From the NCBI RefSeq assembly GCF_008271295.1, contig NZ_VTOY01000020.1, positions 1-34,216 of the forward strand: 34,216 nt of DNA, in the 5' to 3' direction. The stretch's first letter is position 1; each line of letters begins with the position of its first letter. The notes under the pieces are model-generated. The model was not told the origin of the DNA and made no database searches. It saw only the letters and a list, made by a program, of their open reading frames with translations. A program made the translations under genes and the position numbers. Source of the stretch: Pseudoselenomonas ruminis. GTDB taxonomy: Bacteria; Bacillota; Negativicutes; Selenomonadales; Selenomonadaceae. Positions 14,527 through 21,627 of this stretch are shown in pieces.

Positions 14527-15840
14527 ATGCATATTACCGGAATCATCGCCGAATACAATCCCTTCCATAACGGACATCAATATCAGCTTGAACAAATCCG
14601 TAAAAATCATCCGGATACGATTATCGCAGCGGTGATGAGCGGCAGTTTCCTGCAGCGCGGAACGGCAGCCCTGCTCGACAAATGGACGCGGGCGGAACTT
14701 GCCGTAAAGGGCGGCTGCGACGTCGTCTTTGAACTGCCCTTTGCCTTCGCCTGCCGCAGTGCGCAGGATTTTGCCCGCGGCGGCGTGCAGCTGCTCGCAA
14801 GACTTGGCGTCATCGACACGCTCGCCTTTGGCGCCGAATGTTCATCGCTTACAACATTAACGGCGATTGCAACGGCCATCGACTCGCCCGCCGTGCAAAC
14901 GCAGCTGCACGAGCGCATAAGCGCTGGCGCCTCCTATGCACAAGCGCTCACAGAACTTACCGCCAGTGAAGCCCGGATAGATGCCTCGCTTCTGCACACG
15001 CCCAACAACATTCTCGCCATCGAGTACCTGCGCGCACTGAAAAAAACGCCCGCCATCGAACCGCTGCTGATTCCCCGGGCAGGCGCCAGCTACCATAACA
15101 TCAACATCGCCGCCCCTCACGCCAGCGCCTCGGCCATCCGCCAACTGCTGTCTAAAGCCGCTAAAGCATCACATGCCGCAGGCGGCAAACTGCTCCTGCC
15201 TCAGCTCACTGCCTACGACAGTAAAGCCTTGCAAGAAGCCCTGCCAGCCGCAGGCTTTGCCGCCATCCGTCAGCTAAACGCTTCCGAACTGCCAAATCTC
15301 GACCGCCTGCTCGTACCACTGCAAGCCCTTATGCTGCGCACAGACAACACAGCATTGCAAGAAATCGCCGGCATCAACGAAGGCCTTGAAAACCGCTTGC
15401 GCGACTGCCTGCAAACAACCAGAACCTACAACGAAGTCTTGACTGCCGCCACGACCAAACGCTATCCCAAAAGCCGCATCGCCCGCACGCTTATCCACCT
15501 GCTGCTCGGCCTCACGCAAACACAACTGGCATCCATGGACGACGCCGGCCCGCTCTACGCGCGCATCCTCGCCTGCGGCCCACGCGGCCGCGACTTGCTC
15601 AAACGCATAAAAAAAGCGGAAACACTTCCGCTCATCACCAAAACCAGTGCCTTCTTGACCAGCTCCCAACGCGTCCAAGGCCCAGTCACCTTATCCCCCT
15701 TGCAGCAACAGCTCGCCCTCGACACCATGGCCACCGACCTGCGTCAGCTGACCCTACCGCAAGCCACCCAAAAACGCAACGACTTCCAGCAATCCCCTCG
15801 ATTTTTTACCTCCAATCCGCCAGCCGACAAGACAACTTGA
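14527..15840 (+). CDS. tmcAL: tRNA(Met) cytidine acetate ligase TmcAL
   Basis: Forms N4-acetylcytidine at the wobble position of elongator tRNA-Met using acetate and ATP; the family was formerly YlbM/DUF795. The protein is 437 aa. The nucleotidyltransferase HxGH motif is at the N-terminus (GIIAEYNPFHNGHQYQLEQI). Further family elements are VMSGSFLQRGTAALLDKWTR, GGCDVVFELPFAFACRSAQD and FGAECSSL. The open frame starts at 14491, but ATG 14527 has AAAGGA at the right distance and begins exactly at the conserved N-terminus. Its TGA stop is part of a TTGACAAGTCAAA motif, and an sRNA-like promoter starts 21 bp downstream. Confidence 0.93.
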   Translation: MHITGIIAEYNPFHNGHQYQLEQIRKNHPDTIIAAVMSGSFLQRGTAALLDKWTRAELAVKGGCDVVFELPFAFACRSAQDFARGGVQLLARLGVIDTLAFGAECSSLTTLTAIATAIDSPAVQTQLHERISAGASYAQALTELTASEARIDASLLHTPNNILAIEYLRALKKTPAIEPLLIPRAGASYHNINIAAPHASASAIRQLLSKAAKASHAAGGKLLLPQLTAYDSKALQEALPAAGFAAIRQLNASELPNLDRLLVPLQALMLRTDNTALQEIAGINEGLENRLRDCLQTTRTYNEVLTAATTKRYPKSRIARTLIHLLLGLTQTQLASMDDAGPLYARILACGPRGRDLLKRIKKAETLPLITKTSAFLTSSQRVQGPVTLSPLQQQLALDTMATDLRQLTLPQATQKRNDFQQSPRFFTSNPPADKTT

Positions 15841-15860
15841 CAAGTCAAAGCAGGCAGGTA

Positions 15861-15889
15861 TTGAAAAAAAACGGCAAAACCGCTATAAT
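15861..15889 (+). promoter_or_regulatory. strong promoter driving a small plus-strand RNA
   Basis: TTGAAA (15861-15866), exactly 17 bases, then the perfect TATAAT (15884-15889). It is 21 bp after the tmcAL stop and faces a terminator 70 bp downstream, with no open frame between. Predicted start of transcription is about 15896. Confidence 0.75.
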
Positions 15890-15895
15890 AGAACT

Positions 15896-16003
15896 AGAAA
15901 AAAGACCACCGATAGACGGATTATTCCCTCGCTCGATGGTTTATATCTAAAGTTCTTTAGAAATAACCGCCCGAGGTAGGAAATCGGCGGTTATTTCTTT
16001 TTT
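15896..16003 (+). ncRNA. putative ~108-nt small RNA (RNA II-like)
   Basis: Between a consensus-like promoter and a 12-bp-stem terminator lies a non-coding segment with internal pairing potential: AGAACT near its 5' end can pair with AGTTCT at ~15951-15956, and ACCACCGA (15907-15914) pairs with TCGATGGT (15933-15940) with one mismatch. The last ~44 bases are complementary to the 3' end of the convergent minus-strand transcript, including the end of its micro-ORF. No match to 6S, SRP, tmRNA or RNase P signatures was recognised. Transcription is inferred from promoter and terminator only. Confidence 0.5.
15960..16003 (+). terminator. strong terminator shared by two convergent RNAs
   Basis: GAAATAACCGCC (15960-15971) pairs perfectly with GGCGGTTATTTC (15986-15997), followed by TTTTTT (15998-16003). 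The stem itself gives a weaker T-rich end on the minus strand, so it can stop both converging transcripts. Confidence 0.85.
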
Positions 16004-16071
16004 ACCTCTATAATGAGGAGCAGGAGAAGCAGAAGCTTCAGCGTGTCCGCATCTATCGGTAACACCTCCAC
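15991..16071 (-). CDS. candidate Leu-rich micro-ORF (24-26 aa), toxin-like
   Basis: A frame opening at GTG 16071 or GTG 16065 and ending at TAA 15993-15991 encodes about 24-26 residues: an acidic head (EVLPIDADTLK), seven consecutive leucines plus two isoleucines, and a basic tail (EVKKK). This is the layout of small membrane-active type I toxins. The stop codon lies in the shared terminator stem. The start is the weak point: GGAGG overlaps or abuts the GTG codons and is well spaced only for an ATA at 16056, while ATG 16052 is out of frame and stops after four codons. I do not recognise the peptide family. Confidence 0.3.
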   Translation of the reverse strand: MEVLPIDADTLKLLLLLLLIIEVKKK

Positions 16072-16192
16072 TTCGGGGTGGCCAATCGACCACGCTTACG
16101 CTTGGCCTTAAAGCACCTTTCTGCGAGGGTGTACGTTACAAATAATCCGCCTACCGTATCTGGTGGCCTGGCAGGATACTCCTGCCAAAGGT

Positions 16193-16221
16193 ATTATAGC
16201 ATGTATATTCCATAAGAACAA
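16193..16221 (-). promoter_or_regulatory. promoter for convergent minus-strand RNA
   Basis: On the minus strand TTGTTC (16221-16216), 17 bases, then perfect TATAAT (16198-16193). It begins just after the dgk-like gene's terminator stem, so it starts a separate transcript facing the promoter at 15861. Confidence 0.55.
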
Positions 16222-16281
16222 TAACAACGCCAAGCGGGCGACTGACATTTGATTGTCAACCGCACGCTTGGCGTTGTTATT
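16218..16281 (-). terminator. terminator of lipid kinase gene
   Basis: A 17-bp perfect stem: AATAACAACGCCAAGCG (16220-16236) with CGCTTGGCGTTGTTATT (16265-16281). The loop contains a smaller TGACA/TGTCA hairpin. It starts at the stop codon of the gene at 16281-17171. Confidence 0.85.
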
Positions 16282-17171
16282 TATCCTTGTACGTCACAAT
16301 ACACAGCGATAGCCTGTGGTACTGTCTCGATGGTCAGCGGCAGCATAGGGCCGATTTCGCCATCGAGGTCACTCTGCAAAGGTTCTGTCGATTCAATGCG
16401 GAAGTTTTCTGCCTGAATGTGCAGTACCTTATCTTTCTCCGATACCGGCTTGCCGGCAATGAGGTCTGCCGTTACAGCCATCAGCGACGGGATGCCGCAT
16501 TTGCGAATAGCCAGCAAATCGAGCTTGCCATCGGTAACCGAAACATCTTTGGCCACATTTTTCATGCTGCCAACGACGGCACTGTTGATGACGACAAACA
16601 GAAAAGCCTCGAGTTCATGCAGCACGCCATCAGCTTCGATTTTAAGCGGAACGGCATGGAATTTCGGAATCTCGCCCAAACCTTTGATATAGTAGGCCAT
16701 CTTTCCCATGGCATTTTTGAGCCGCGCATCGACTTCATGCGCAATCCCCGTCATCATACCAGCACTGGCCACATTGATGAAGTAATCTTCGCCGACTTTG
16801 CCCAGGTCCATACGGCAGGATTTGCCAGCAGCGATGATGTCGAAATACTTCTCCATATCCTCATTGATTTTGAGGTACGTGGCAAAATCGTTGGACGTGC
16901 CGCTGCCAATGATGCCCAGCGGCAGGTCAATGCCGTTTTTCACCATCAGATTGACGCATTCATGAACCGTACCGTCGCCACCAGCTGCCAGCACACCCTC
17001 GGGCTGAGTCTCGCGGACAAAATCGACAAACTCCTCATTGCCTTCTTTTTTCGTCCGATACATGAGCAACAGAATGTTGCGGCGCTGAAAGGCCTCCACC
17101 ATACTGTCGATCTTATTTTTAAAGGCGGCATGGCCGGATACCGGATTATAGAAAAGGACCAGCTTTTTCAA
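16281..17171 (-). CDS. diacylglycerol kinase family lipid kinase (YegS/DgkB-like)
   Basis: ATP-dependent lipid kinase of 296 aa, likely phosphorylating diacylglycerol or a related lipid for phospholipid recycling. It carries the nucleotide-binding signatures of the DAGK catalytic domain: VLFYNPVSGHA near the N-terminus, VLAAGGDGTVHECVNLM at ~residues 62-78, and LGIIGSGTSNDFATYL. A C-terminal part of the YegS type follows (VTDGKLDLLAIRKCG, DLDGEIGPMLP). The open frame runs up to 17327 but overlaps the upstream gene. TTG 17171, behind an excellent AGGAGG, is the proper start, giving LKKLVLFYNP. A terminator hairpin separates it from the flippase gene, so expression may depend on read-through. 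Confidence 0.9.
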   Translation of the reverse strand: MKKLVLFYNPVSGHAAFKNKIDSMVEAFQRRNILLLMYRTKKEGNEEFVDFVRETQPEGVLAAGGDGTVHECVNLMVKNGIDLPLGIIGSGTSNDFATYLKINEDMEKYFDIIAAGKSCRMDLGKVGEDYFINVASAGMMTGIAHEVDARLKNAMGKMAYYIKGLGEIPKFHAVPLKIEADGVLHELEAFLFVVINSAVVGSMKNVAKDVSVTDGKLDLLAIRKCGIPSLMAVTADLIAGKPVSEKDKVLHIQAENFRIESTEPLQSDLDGEIGPMLPLTIETVPQAIAVYCDVQG

Positions 17172-17184
17172 TGTTTCTCCTCCT

Positions 17185-17216
17185 ATAAAAAACGAGCAGG
17201 TTGGTACTGCTCGTTT
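17185..17216 (-). terminator. hairpin terminator between flippase and lipid kinase
   Basis: AAACGAGCAG (17190-17199) pairs with CTGCTCGTTT (17207-17216) and on the minus strand is followed by TTTTTTAT. It lies only 7 bp after the flippase stop and ends next to the lipid kinase Shine-Dalgarno sequence. Confidence 0.75.
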
Positions 17217-17223
17217 CAACGAA

Positions 17224-18891
17224 TCAATTTGCGGTGGTCTTAAAGACACCGATGCGGCGCAGGAACTTGATGCCAATTCGTCCGAGCATCGGCATGCGCT
17301 CAAGGTCGTCTTCGCGCAAGCCGCCAATCAGCAGCATGACCGCGATATAGACCGCACAGCCAAAGAACACGGCACCGAACGTCGAGATGACGCCAATCTG
17401 CCACCAGGCCATCGTCCAATCATAGAAGAAGTAGACCGCTGCTGCCATGACCGCCGACGCGATGACAGTCTTCAAGAGCTGCGGAATCTCCATGCGGTAG
17501 CCGATGAACTTGTAGATGAAAATCAGATTGATGATAGCGGCCACACCCATATCGGCCGCCGTCGCCCAGGCAGCACCCATGATGCCGAGCCAAGGGATTG
17601 CCGTGAGTTCCCAGTTCAGGACGACTTTAGCCACAGCGGCCAAAATCATATTAACCATCGGAATCGTCGGATGGCCAAGGCCCTGCAGGATACCCGTCGA
17701 TACCTGATGCAGGCCCAGGAGAATAATGCTGACTGCCGAAATCATGACGGCAGGGCCAGCGCCCGGCGCGTTGTAAATCAGCGACGAAATCGGCGTCGCC
17801 AGGACAAACACGATGACAAAAGCCGGGAAGCAGACAAAATTCGAGATGCGGACCGAAGCCGCCGTCTGGTTGTAGACGCGCTTCATATCCTTTAACGCCC
17901 GCGCCTCCGAAATTGCCGGCACGATGCTCATGGCCATCGAAGCCGTAATGATGCACGAGAGATTGACGAGCGGCACAGCCATACCCGTGAGATAACCGAA
18001 GAGCTCCGTCGCCTCATTGACACTGTAGCCAGCGACTTCCAAGCGCTGCGGGACAATCATGAGGTCGAGATTCGAGACAACCGGCAGCATGATGCTGGCC
18101 GCCGAAACTGGCAGCGACAGCTTGAAAATGCGCTTGATAATGTCCCAGGCCGGTTCGCATTCCTTGCCCGGCAGCGGCTGCAAGTCGTTGCCATAGTCGC
18201 GTTCAATGTCGCGGTCGAGCTTCCAGTGGAAGTAGACGAGCACCATAAGACCGGTCACCGCGCCCGCCAAAGCGCCGAGCGACGCACCAGCCGAAGCGTA
18301 GTCGAGGCCCCATGGCAACAGCAGTTCTGCCAAGAGAATCATTGTGATGACGCGGAAAATCTGCTCGACAATCTGCGAGACCGCCGTCGGCGTCATGCGC
18401 TGCCAGCCCTGCAAATATCCGCGCGAGCTAGCAAGCAGCGTAACGAAAAATACCGTCGGCGCCAAAACCACAATCGACTTATAGGCACGCGGGTCGCGCA
18501 CGAACTGCCAATCGATCAGCCAGTCGGCCGCAAAATAGGTCAAGAACGAGAACACGAGGCCCGTCACGAGCATCAGTGCCATGGAGATATGGAACACGCG
18601 CCGCGCGCCGAAAATGTCCTTTAAGGCCACCTTCTCTGCCGTAATAATCGAGATAGCGACTGGCACACCGGCCTGCGACACCGTCATGGCAAAGAAATAA
18701 ATCGGGAAGGCCATCTGGTAAAGACCGATACCTTCACCGCCAAGGATTCGGGACACAAAAATCCAATTCAAGGAGCCGATAACCTTGACGACAAATCCGG
18801 CAACGGTCAGGATAAACGTTCCCTTGAGGAACGATTCGCCCTTGCTGGATTTCTTTTCTTCTTTTACTTCCTGGTTACTAATTGGAAACAC
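17224..18891 (-). CDS. MVF/SpoVB-type oligosaccharide or lipid flippase
   Basis: Multi-pass inner membrane protein of 555 aa of the polysaccharide transporter / SpoVB group of the MOP superfamily, which flips lipid-linked saccharides or peptidoglycan precursors. About 13-14 hydrophobic segments are visible, beginning FLKGTFILTVAGFVVKVIGS, then LYQMAFPIYFFAMTVSQAGV, and ending GVISTFGAVFFGCAVYIAVM. The conserved N-terminal SRILGGEGIGLYQ and the MTVSQAGVPVAIS element are typical of SpoVB-like proteins. The start is a GTG at 18891 with only a poor AGGCGG upstream; a start a few codons later is possible. Spore formation cannot be inferred from it, since non-sporulating Firmicutes carry such proteins. 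Confidence 0.85.
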   Translation of the reverse strand: MFPISNQEVKEEKKSSKGESFLKGTFILTVAGFVVKVIGSLNWIFVSRILGGEGIGLYQMAFPIYFFAMTVSQAGVPVAISIITAEKVALKDIFGARRVFHISMALMLVTGLVFSFLTYFAADWLIDWQFVRDPRAYKSIVVLAPTVFFVTLLASSRGYLQGWQRMTPTAVSQIVEQIFRVITMILLAELLLPWGLDYASAGASLGALAGAVTGLMVLVYFHWKLDRDIERDYGNDLQPLPGKECEPAWDIIKRIFKLSLPVSAASIMLPVVSNLDLMIVPQRLEVAGYSVNEATELFGYLTGMAVPLVNLSCIITASMAMSIVPAISEARALKDMKRVYNQTAASVRISNFVCFPAFVIVFVLATPISSLIYNAPGAGPAVMISAVSIILLGLHQVSTGILQGLGHPTIPMVNMILAAVAKVVLNWELTAIPWLGIMGAAWATAADMGVAAIINLIFIYKFIGYRMEIPQLLKTVIASAVMAAAVYFFYDWTMAWWQIGVISTFGAVFFGCAVYIAVMLLIGGLREDDLERMPMLGRIGIKFLRRIGVFKTTAN

Positions 18892-18934
18892 CGCCTATGT
18901 ACAAAGGCATACTGCACCTGGCAGCATGCCCGTT

Positions 18935-18963
18935 TTGCAAAATTTCGCCAATATCGTTATAAT
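18935..18963 (+). promoter_or_regulatory. promoter for HIT/GalT-like gene
   Basis: TTGCAA (18935-18940), 17 bases, TATAAT (18958-18963). Predicted start near 18970, leaving a leader of about 83 bases before the gene. Confidence 0.65.
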
Positions 18964-19052
18964 ATTGGTACGTAACATATGAATTATATCATTTATAGCC
19001 TTGGTATGCCACATTTTTTTATGGCAGCAGCCGAAAACGGCAAGGAGCAATC

Positions 19053-19820
19053 ATGAATCACAACCTGCTTGAATTTGATATGACGGTGGGACGGCAAAAG
19101 CCCGAAACCATCGTCCACACCGGCAATCACTGCCCATTCTGCGACCGCGAAAAACTCGAAAACATCATCGACAGCGAAGGTTCTATCGTACTGCTCCGCA
19201 ACAAATACAACGTGCTGAAAGGCACCGACCAGTTCGTGCTGATTGAAGGCGATGCCTGCCAGAGCGATATGCCTGAATACCAGGCTGAGCACATGCGAAA
19301 GCTCGTCCGCTTCGGCCTTCATCACTGGCAAAAACTGCTCGCCTGCGGCCGTTACGAGGACGTCCTCTTCTTTAAAAACTTCGGCCCACTGTCTGGCGGC
19401 ACAATCCGCCACCCGCACATGCAGCTAATCGGCCTCACTGCCCCTACGGAAAAAATTTCGGTACGCCCCGAGGAATTTGACGGCCCCGTCATCTATGCCA
19501 AAAACGGTGTAACAATGACCGTTTCCGACCAGCCGCGCATTGGCTTTTGGGAATTCAATCTGATTGACCGCCAGCTTACTGAAGACTCACTTGACACTTT
19601 GGCCGATTACCTGCAAATCGGCACGGATTATCTCACCCATCACTTCCACAAGCGCTGCAACAGCTATAACATTTTCTTCTATCATCACGAGGAAACCATC
19701 TACGTCAAACTCATGCCGCGGTTTGCCACGCCGCCCGTATTCGTCGGCTACGGCATCCGCGTGCGCCCCACCAACTACGAAAATATCGTAAACGAATTTC
19801 ATACACTTTACGGAAACTAA
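19053..19820 (+). CDS. DUF4931 / HIT-superfamily (GalT-like) protein
   Basis: A 255-aa protein related to the galactose-1-phosphate uridylyltransferase branch of the HIT superfamily. It has a CPFC zinc-type motif (TGNHCPFCDRE, ~residues 27-37) and a C-terminal half of the active-site type GGTIRHPHMQLIGL (~120-133), in which HPHMQ matches the nucleotidyl-accepting HxHxQ. This suggests a nucleotidyl transferase or hydrolase, but the reaction is not known for DUF4931 proteins and the family name is given from pattern memory. Start ATG 19053 has AAGGAG six bases upstream. It is a single-gene unit with its own promoter and a bidirectional terminator shared with prfC. Confidence 0.75.
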   Translation: MNHNLLEFDMTVGRQKPETIVHTGNHCPFCDREKLENIIDSEGSIVLLRNKYNVLKGTDQFVLIEGDACQSDMPEYQAEHMRKLVRFGLHHWQKLLACGRYEDVLFFKNFGPLSGGTIRHPHMQLIGLTAPTEKISVRPEEFDGPVIYAKNGVTMTVSDQPRIGFWEFNLIDRQLTEDSLDTLADYLQIGTDYLTHHFHKRCNSYNIFFYHHEETIYVKLMPRFATPPVFVGYGIRVRPTNYENIVNEFHTLYGN

Positions 19821-19865
19821 AAGAAGTTCCAGCCATTTGCCTTCGCAAGCGGCTGGAACTCTTTT
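19820..19865. terminator. bidirectional terminator between DUF4931 gene and prfC
   Basis: AGTTCCAGCC (19825-19834) pairs with GGCTGGAACT (19851-19860), extended by A-run/T-run pairing outside, so both converging genes get a U-rich end. Confidence 0.85.
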
Positions 19866-19881
19866 GTTTCCCAGACTTAGC

Positions 19882-21507
19882 TTATGCTTCTTTCTTGTCA
19901 AACGGAACGTGGTTAAGCACGAGGTCCGGATTGTTGTCCGTAATCCAGCCGATTGCCCACTCGTTGTTGAGCAAGAGTACCGGATTCTGGTTGCGGTCAT
20001 AGACAAACATGCCGCGGTCCGCGCCCTTGAGCTCTGCCGGCGTCACTTCACGGCCATCTTCGAAGGCCATCCAGCGGGCGACCTCGAACGGCTGCATGTT
20101 CATTTCGATATCGACGTTGTACTCGTTCTTGAGACGGTACTCCAGCACCTCAAACTGCAGCGTACCGACCGTGCCGACGATGTAGGACTCGGTGCCCGCA
20201 CCAGCCTGCTGGAAGAGCTGGATAGCGCCCTCCTGCGTGAGCTGCTCGATGCCCTTGACGAACTGCTTGCGCTTCATCGTGTCTTTTGCCTGCACGCGCG
20301 CGAATTTTTCAGGCGGGAATACCGGGAAGTCCGCATACTTGAACTTGTGGCTGGCATCGCAGACCGTATCGCCAATGCCGAAGACGCCCGGGTCAAACAA
20401 GCCGATGATGTCGCCCGGATAAGCCGTGTCGACGATCTGGCGGTCCTGGGCGAGAAACTGCTGCGGCTGCGCGAGCTTCAGCATCTTGCCCGTGCGCTCA
20501 TGCCAGACTTCCATATTGCGCTCGAACTTGCCCGAGCAGATGCGGATGAAGGCCAGACGGTCGCGATGGGCCGGGTTCATGTTGGCCTGAATCTTGAAGA
20601 CAAAGCCCGAGAACTTCTCATCGCTGGCCGGAATCATGCCCTCGGAGGACTTGCGCGGCTGCGGAATCGGCGCCATGCGGATATAGCCCTCGAGGAAGTC
20701 CTGCACACCAAAGTTCGTCATGGCCGAACCAAAGAACATCGGCGTGAGCTCACCGGCATTGACAAGCTCCATGTCAAACTCCTCGCCGGCTTCATTCAAG
20801 AGCTCCAAGTCTTCCTGCAATGCTTCCCAGACGTCTTCGCCAACGCGCTCGATAACTGCCGGGTCATCGGGTTCGTAGACATCGGCAATGCGCGCTTCCT
20901 GGCCGTGCGTCGTATCTTCGGCAAACAGCAGCACTTTGTCGTTGCGGCGGTCATAAACGCCCATGTACTGGCCGTCCTGACCGATTGGCCAGTTCATCGG
21001 ATACGAACGGATGCCCAGCACGTTTTCAATTTCGTCCATGAGGTCGATTGGCGCCTTGCCATAGTGGTCGAGCTTGTTGACGAAGGTAAAAATCGGAATG
21101 TTGCGCTGTTTGCAGACCTTGAACAGCTTTTTCGTCTGGGCCTCGACACCCTTGGCGACATCGATAACCATGACGGCACTGTCGACGGCCATCAGCGTAC
21201 GATACGTATCCTCCGAAAAGTCCTGATGACCCGGCGTATCGAGGATGTTGATGCGGCAGCCATCGTAATCAAACTGCAAGACCGACGACGTGACCGAGAT
21301 ACCACGCTGTTTCTCGATTTCCATCCAGTCCGATACCGCATGACGCTGCGTCTTGCGGCTCTTGATGGAGCCGGCCAGATGAATGGCACCACCGTAGAGC
21401 AAGAGTTTCTCCGTAAGCGTCGTCTTACCAGCATCCGGGTGGGAGATGATGGCAAAGGTGCGGCGCTTTTCTATTTCTTTATTGAGTTCTTCACTTAATG
21501 CTGACAA
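19882..21507 (-). CDS. prfC: peptide chain release factor 3
   Basis: Translational GTPase that removes RF1/RF2 from the ribosome after termination. The length is 541 aa from the chosen start, normal for RF3. G1 ISHPDAGKTTLTEKLL, the switch region KQRGISVTSSVLQF, G3 DTPGHQDFSEDT and G4 NKLDH are all present, followed by RF3-specific domains (FGSAMTNFGVQDFLEGYI, GTVGTLQFEVLEYRLKNEYN). The frame extends to ATG 21528, but that codon has no ribosome binding site, and the ATG at 21522 overlaps the sequence GGGAGGA. TTG 21507 lies seven bases after GGGAGG and begins the protein at SALSEELNKEIEKRRTFA, the expected N-terminus. Confidence 0.95.
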   Translation of the reverse strand: MSALSEELNKEIEKRRTFAIISHPDAGKTTLTEKLLLYGGAIHLAGSIKSRKTQRHAVSDWMEIEKQRGISVTSSVLQFDYDGCRINILDTPGHQDFSEDTYRTLMAVDSAVMVIDVAKGVEAQTKKLFKVCKQRNIPIFTFVNKLDHYGKAPIDLMDEIENVLGIRSYPMNWPIGQDGQYMGVYDRRNDKVLLFAEDTTHGQEARIADVYEPDDPAVIERVGEDVWEALQEDLELLNEAGEEFDMELVNAGELTPMFFGSAMTNFGVQDFLEGYIRMAPIPQPRKSSEGMIPASDEKFSGFVFKIQANMNPAHRDRLAFIRICSGKFERNMEVWHERTGKMLKLAQPQQFLAQDRQIVDTAYPGDIIGLFDPGVFGIGDTVCDASHKFKYADFPVFPPEKFARVQAKDTMKRKQFVKGIEQLTQEGAIQLFQQAGAGTESYIVGTVGTLQFEVLEYRLKNEYNVDIEMNMQPFEVARWMAFEDGREVTPAELKGADRGMFVYDRNQNPVLLLNNEWAIGWITDNNPDLVLNHVPFDKKEA

Positions 21508-21545
21508 AGTAAATCCTCCCATTTGCAAATAACACTAATTTACAT

Positions 21546-21573
21546 ATTATCACAAGGACTATTATCATCGCAA
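21546..21573 (-). promoter_or_regulatory. likely prfC promoter
   Basis: Minus strand TTGCGA (21573-21568), 16 bases, GATAAT (21551-21546), about 40 bp before the prfC start. Confidence 0.5.
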
Positions 21574-21590
21574 TAATTAATTTCTTGTCG

Positions 21591-21596
21591 TATAAT
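21591..21596 (+). promoter_or_regulatory. -10 element for molybdopterin oxidoreductase gene
   Basis: Perfect TATAAT 32 bp before the ATG; no convincing -35 is seen 17 bases upstream (TCGCAA), so an activator may be needed. The ribosome binding site is TGGAGGTG. Confidence 0.45.
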
Positions 21597-21627
21597 AGAA
21601 GATAACGAACACAATGGAGGTGTCCTC

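Larger units (their letters stand above)
15955..16186 (-). ncRNA. putative ~230-nt convergent transcript (RNA I-like)
   Basis: From a promoter at 16193-16221 the minus strand would begin with a very stable 5' hairpin (TGGCAGGA-GTA-TCCTGCCA, 16187-16169). It continues through a structured part (GGCCAA/TTGGCC stem at 16107-16080) and a small hairpin, CCAC-CCCGAA-GTGG, that overlaps the only GGAGG. It then carries the Leu-rich micro-ORF and ends in the shared terminator. A 5'-capping hairpin and a masked ribosome binding site are typical of type I toxin mRNAs, but a purely regulatory RNA is equally possible. Confidence 0.4.

Noticed and set aside
6784-16151. GGCGGATTATT shared between the glnA leader and the intergenic RNA at 16141-16151 as a common riboswitch motif
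   Set aside because: Shared 11-mers are expected many times by chance in a 34-kb window, and the flanking structure is not alike.
15896-16186. Identification of the intergenic RNAs as 6S, SRP, tmRNA or RNase P RNA
   Set aside because: None of the conserved landmarks of these RNAs (tag-peptide frame with ALAA-type end, SRP apical loop, RNase P P4 elements) could be found; the convergent layout also does not fit.
16281-17327. 348-aa version of the lipid kinase starting at 17327
   Set aside because: It would overlap the flippase gene by over 100 bp; the extra N-terminus is unrelated to the family and TTG 17171 has a perfect AGGAGG.
19837-21498. 553-aa open frame on the plus strand opposite prfC
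   Set aside because: Antisense shadow; composition is dominated by Arg/Leu/Val/Asp typical of reversed GC-rich coding sequence, while the other strand is an unambiguous RF3.
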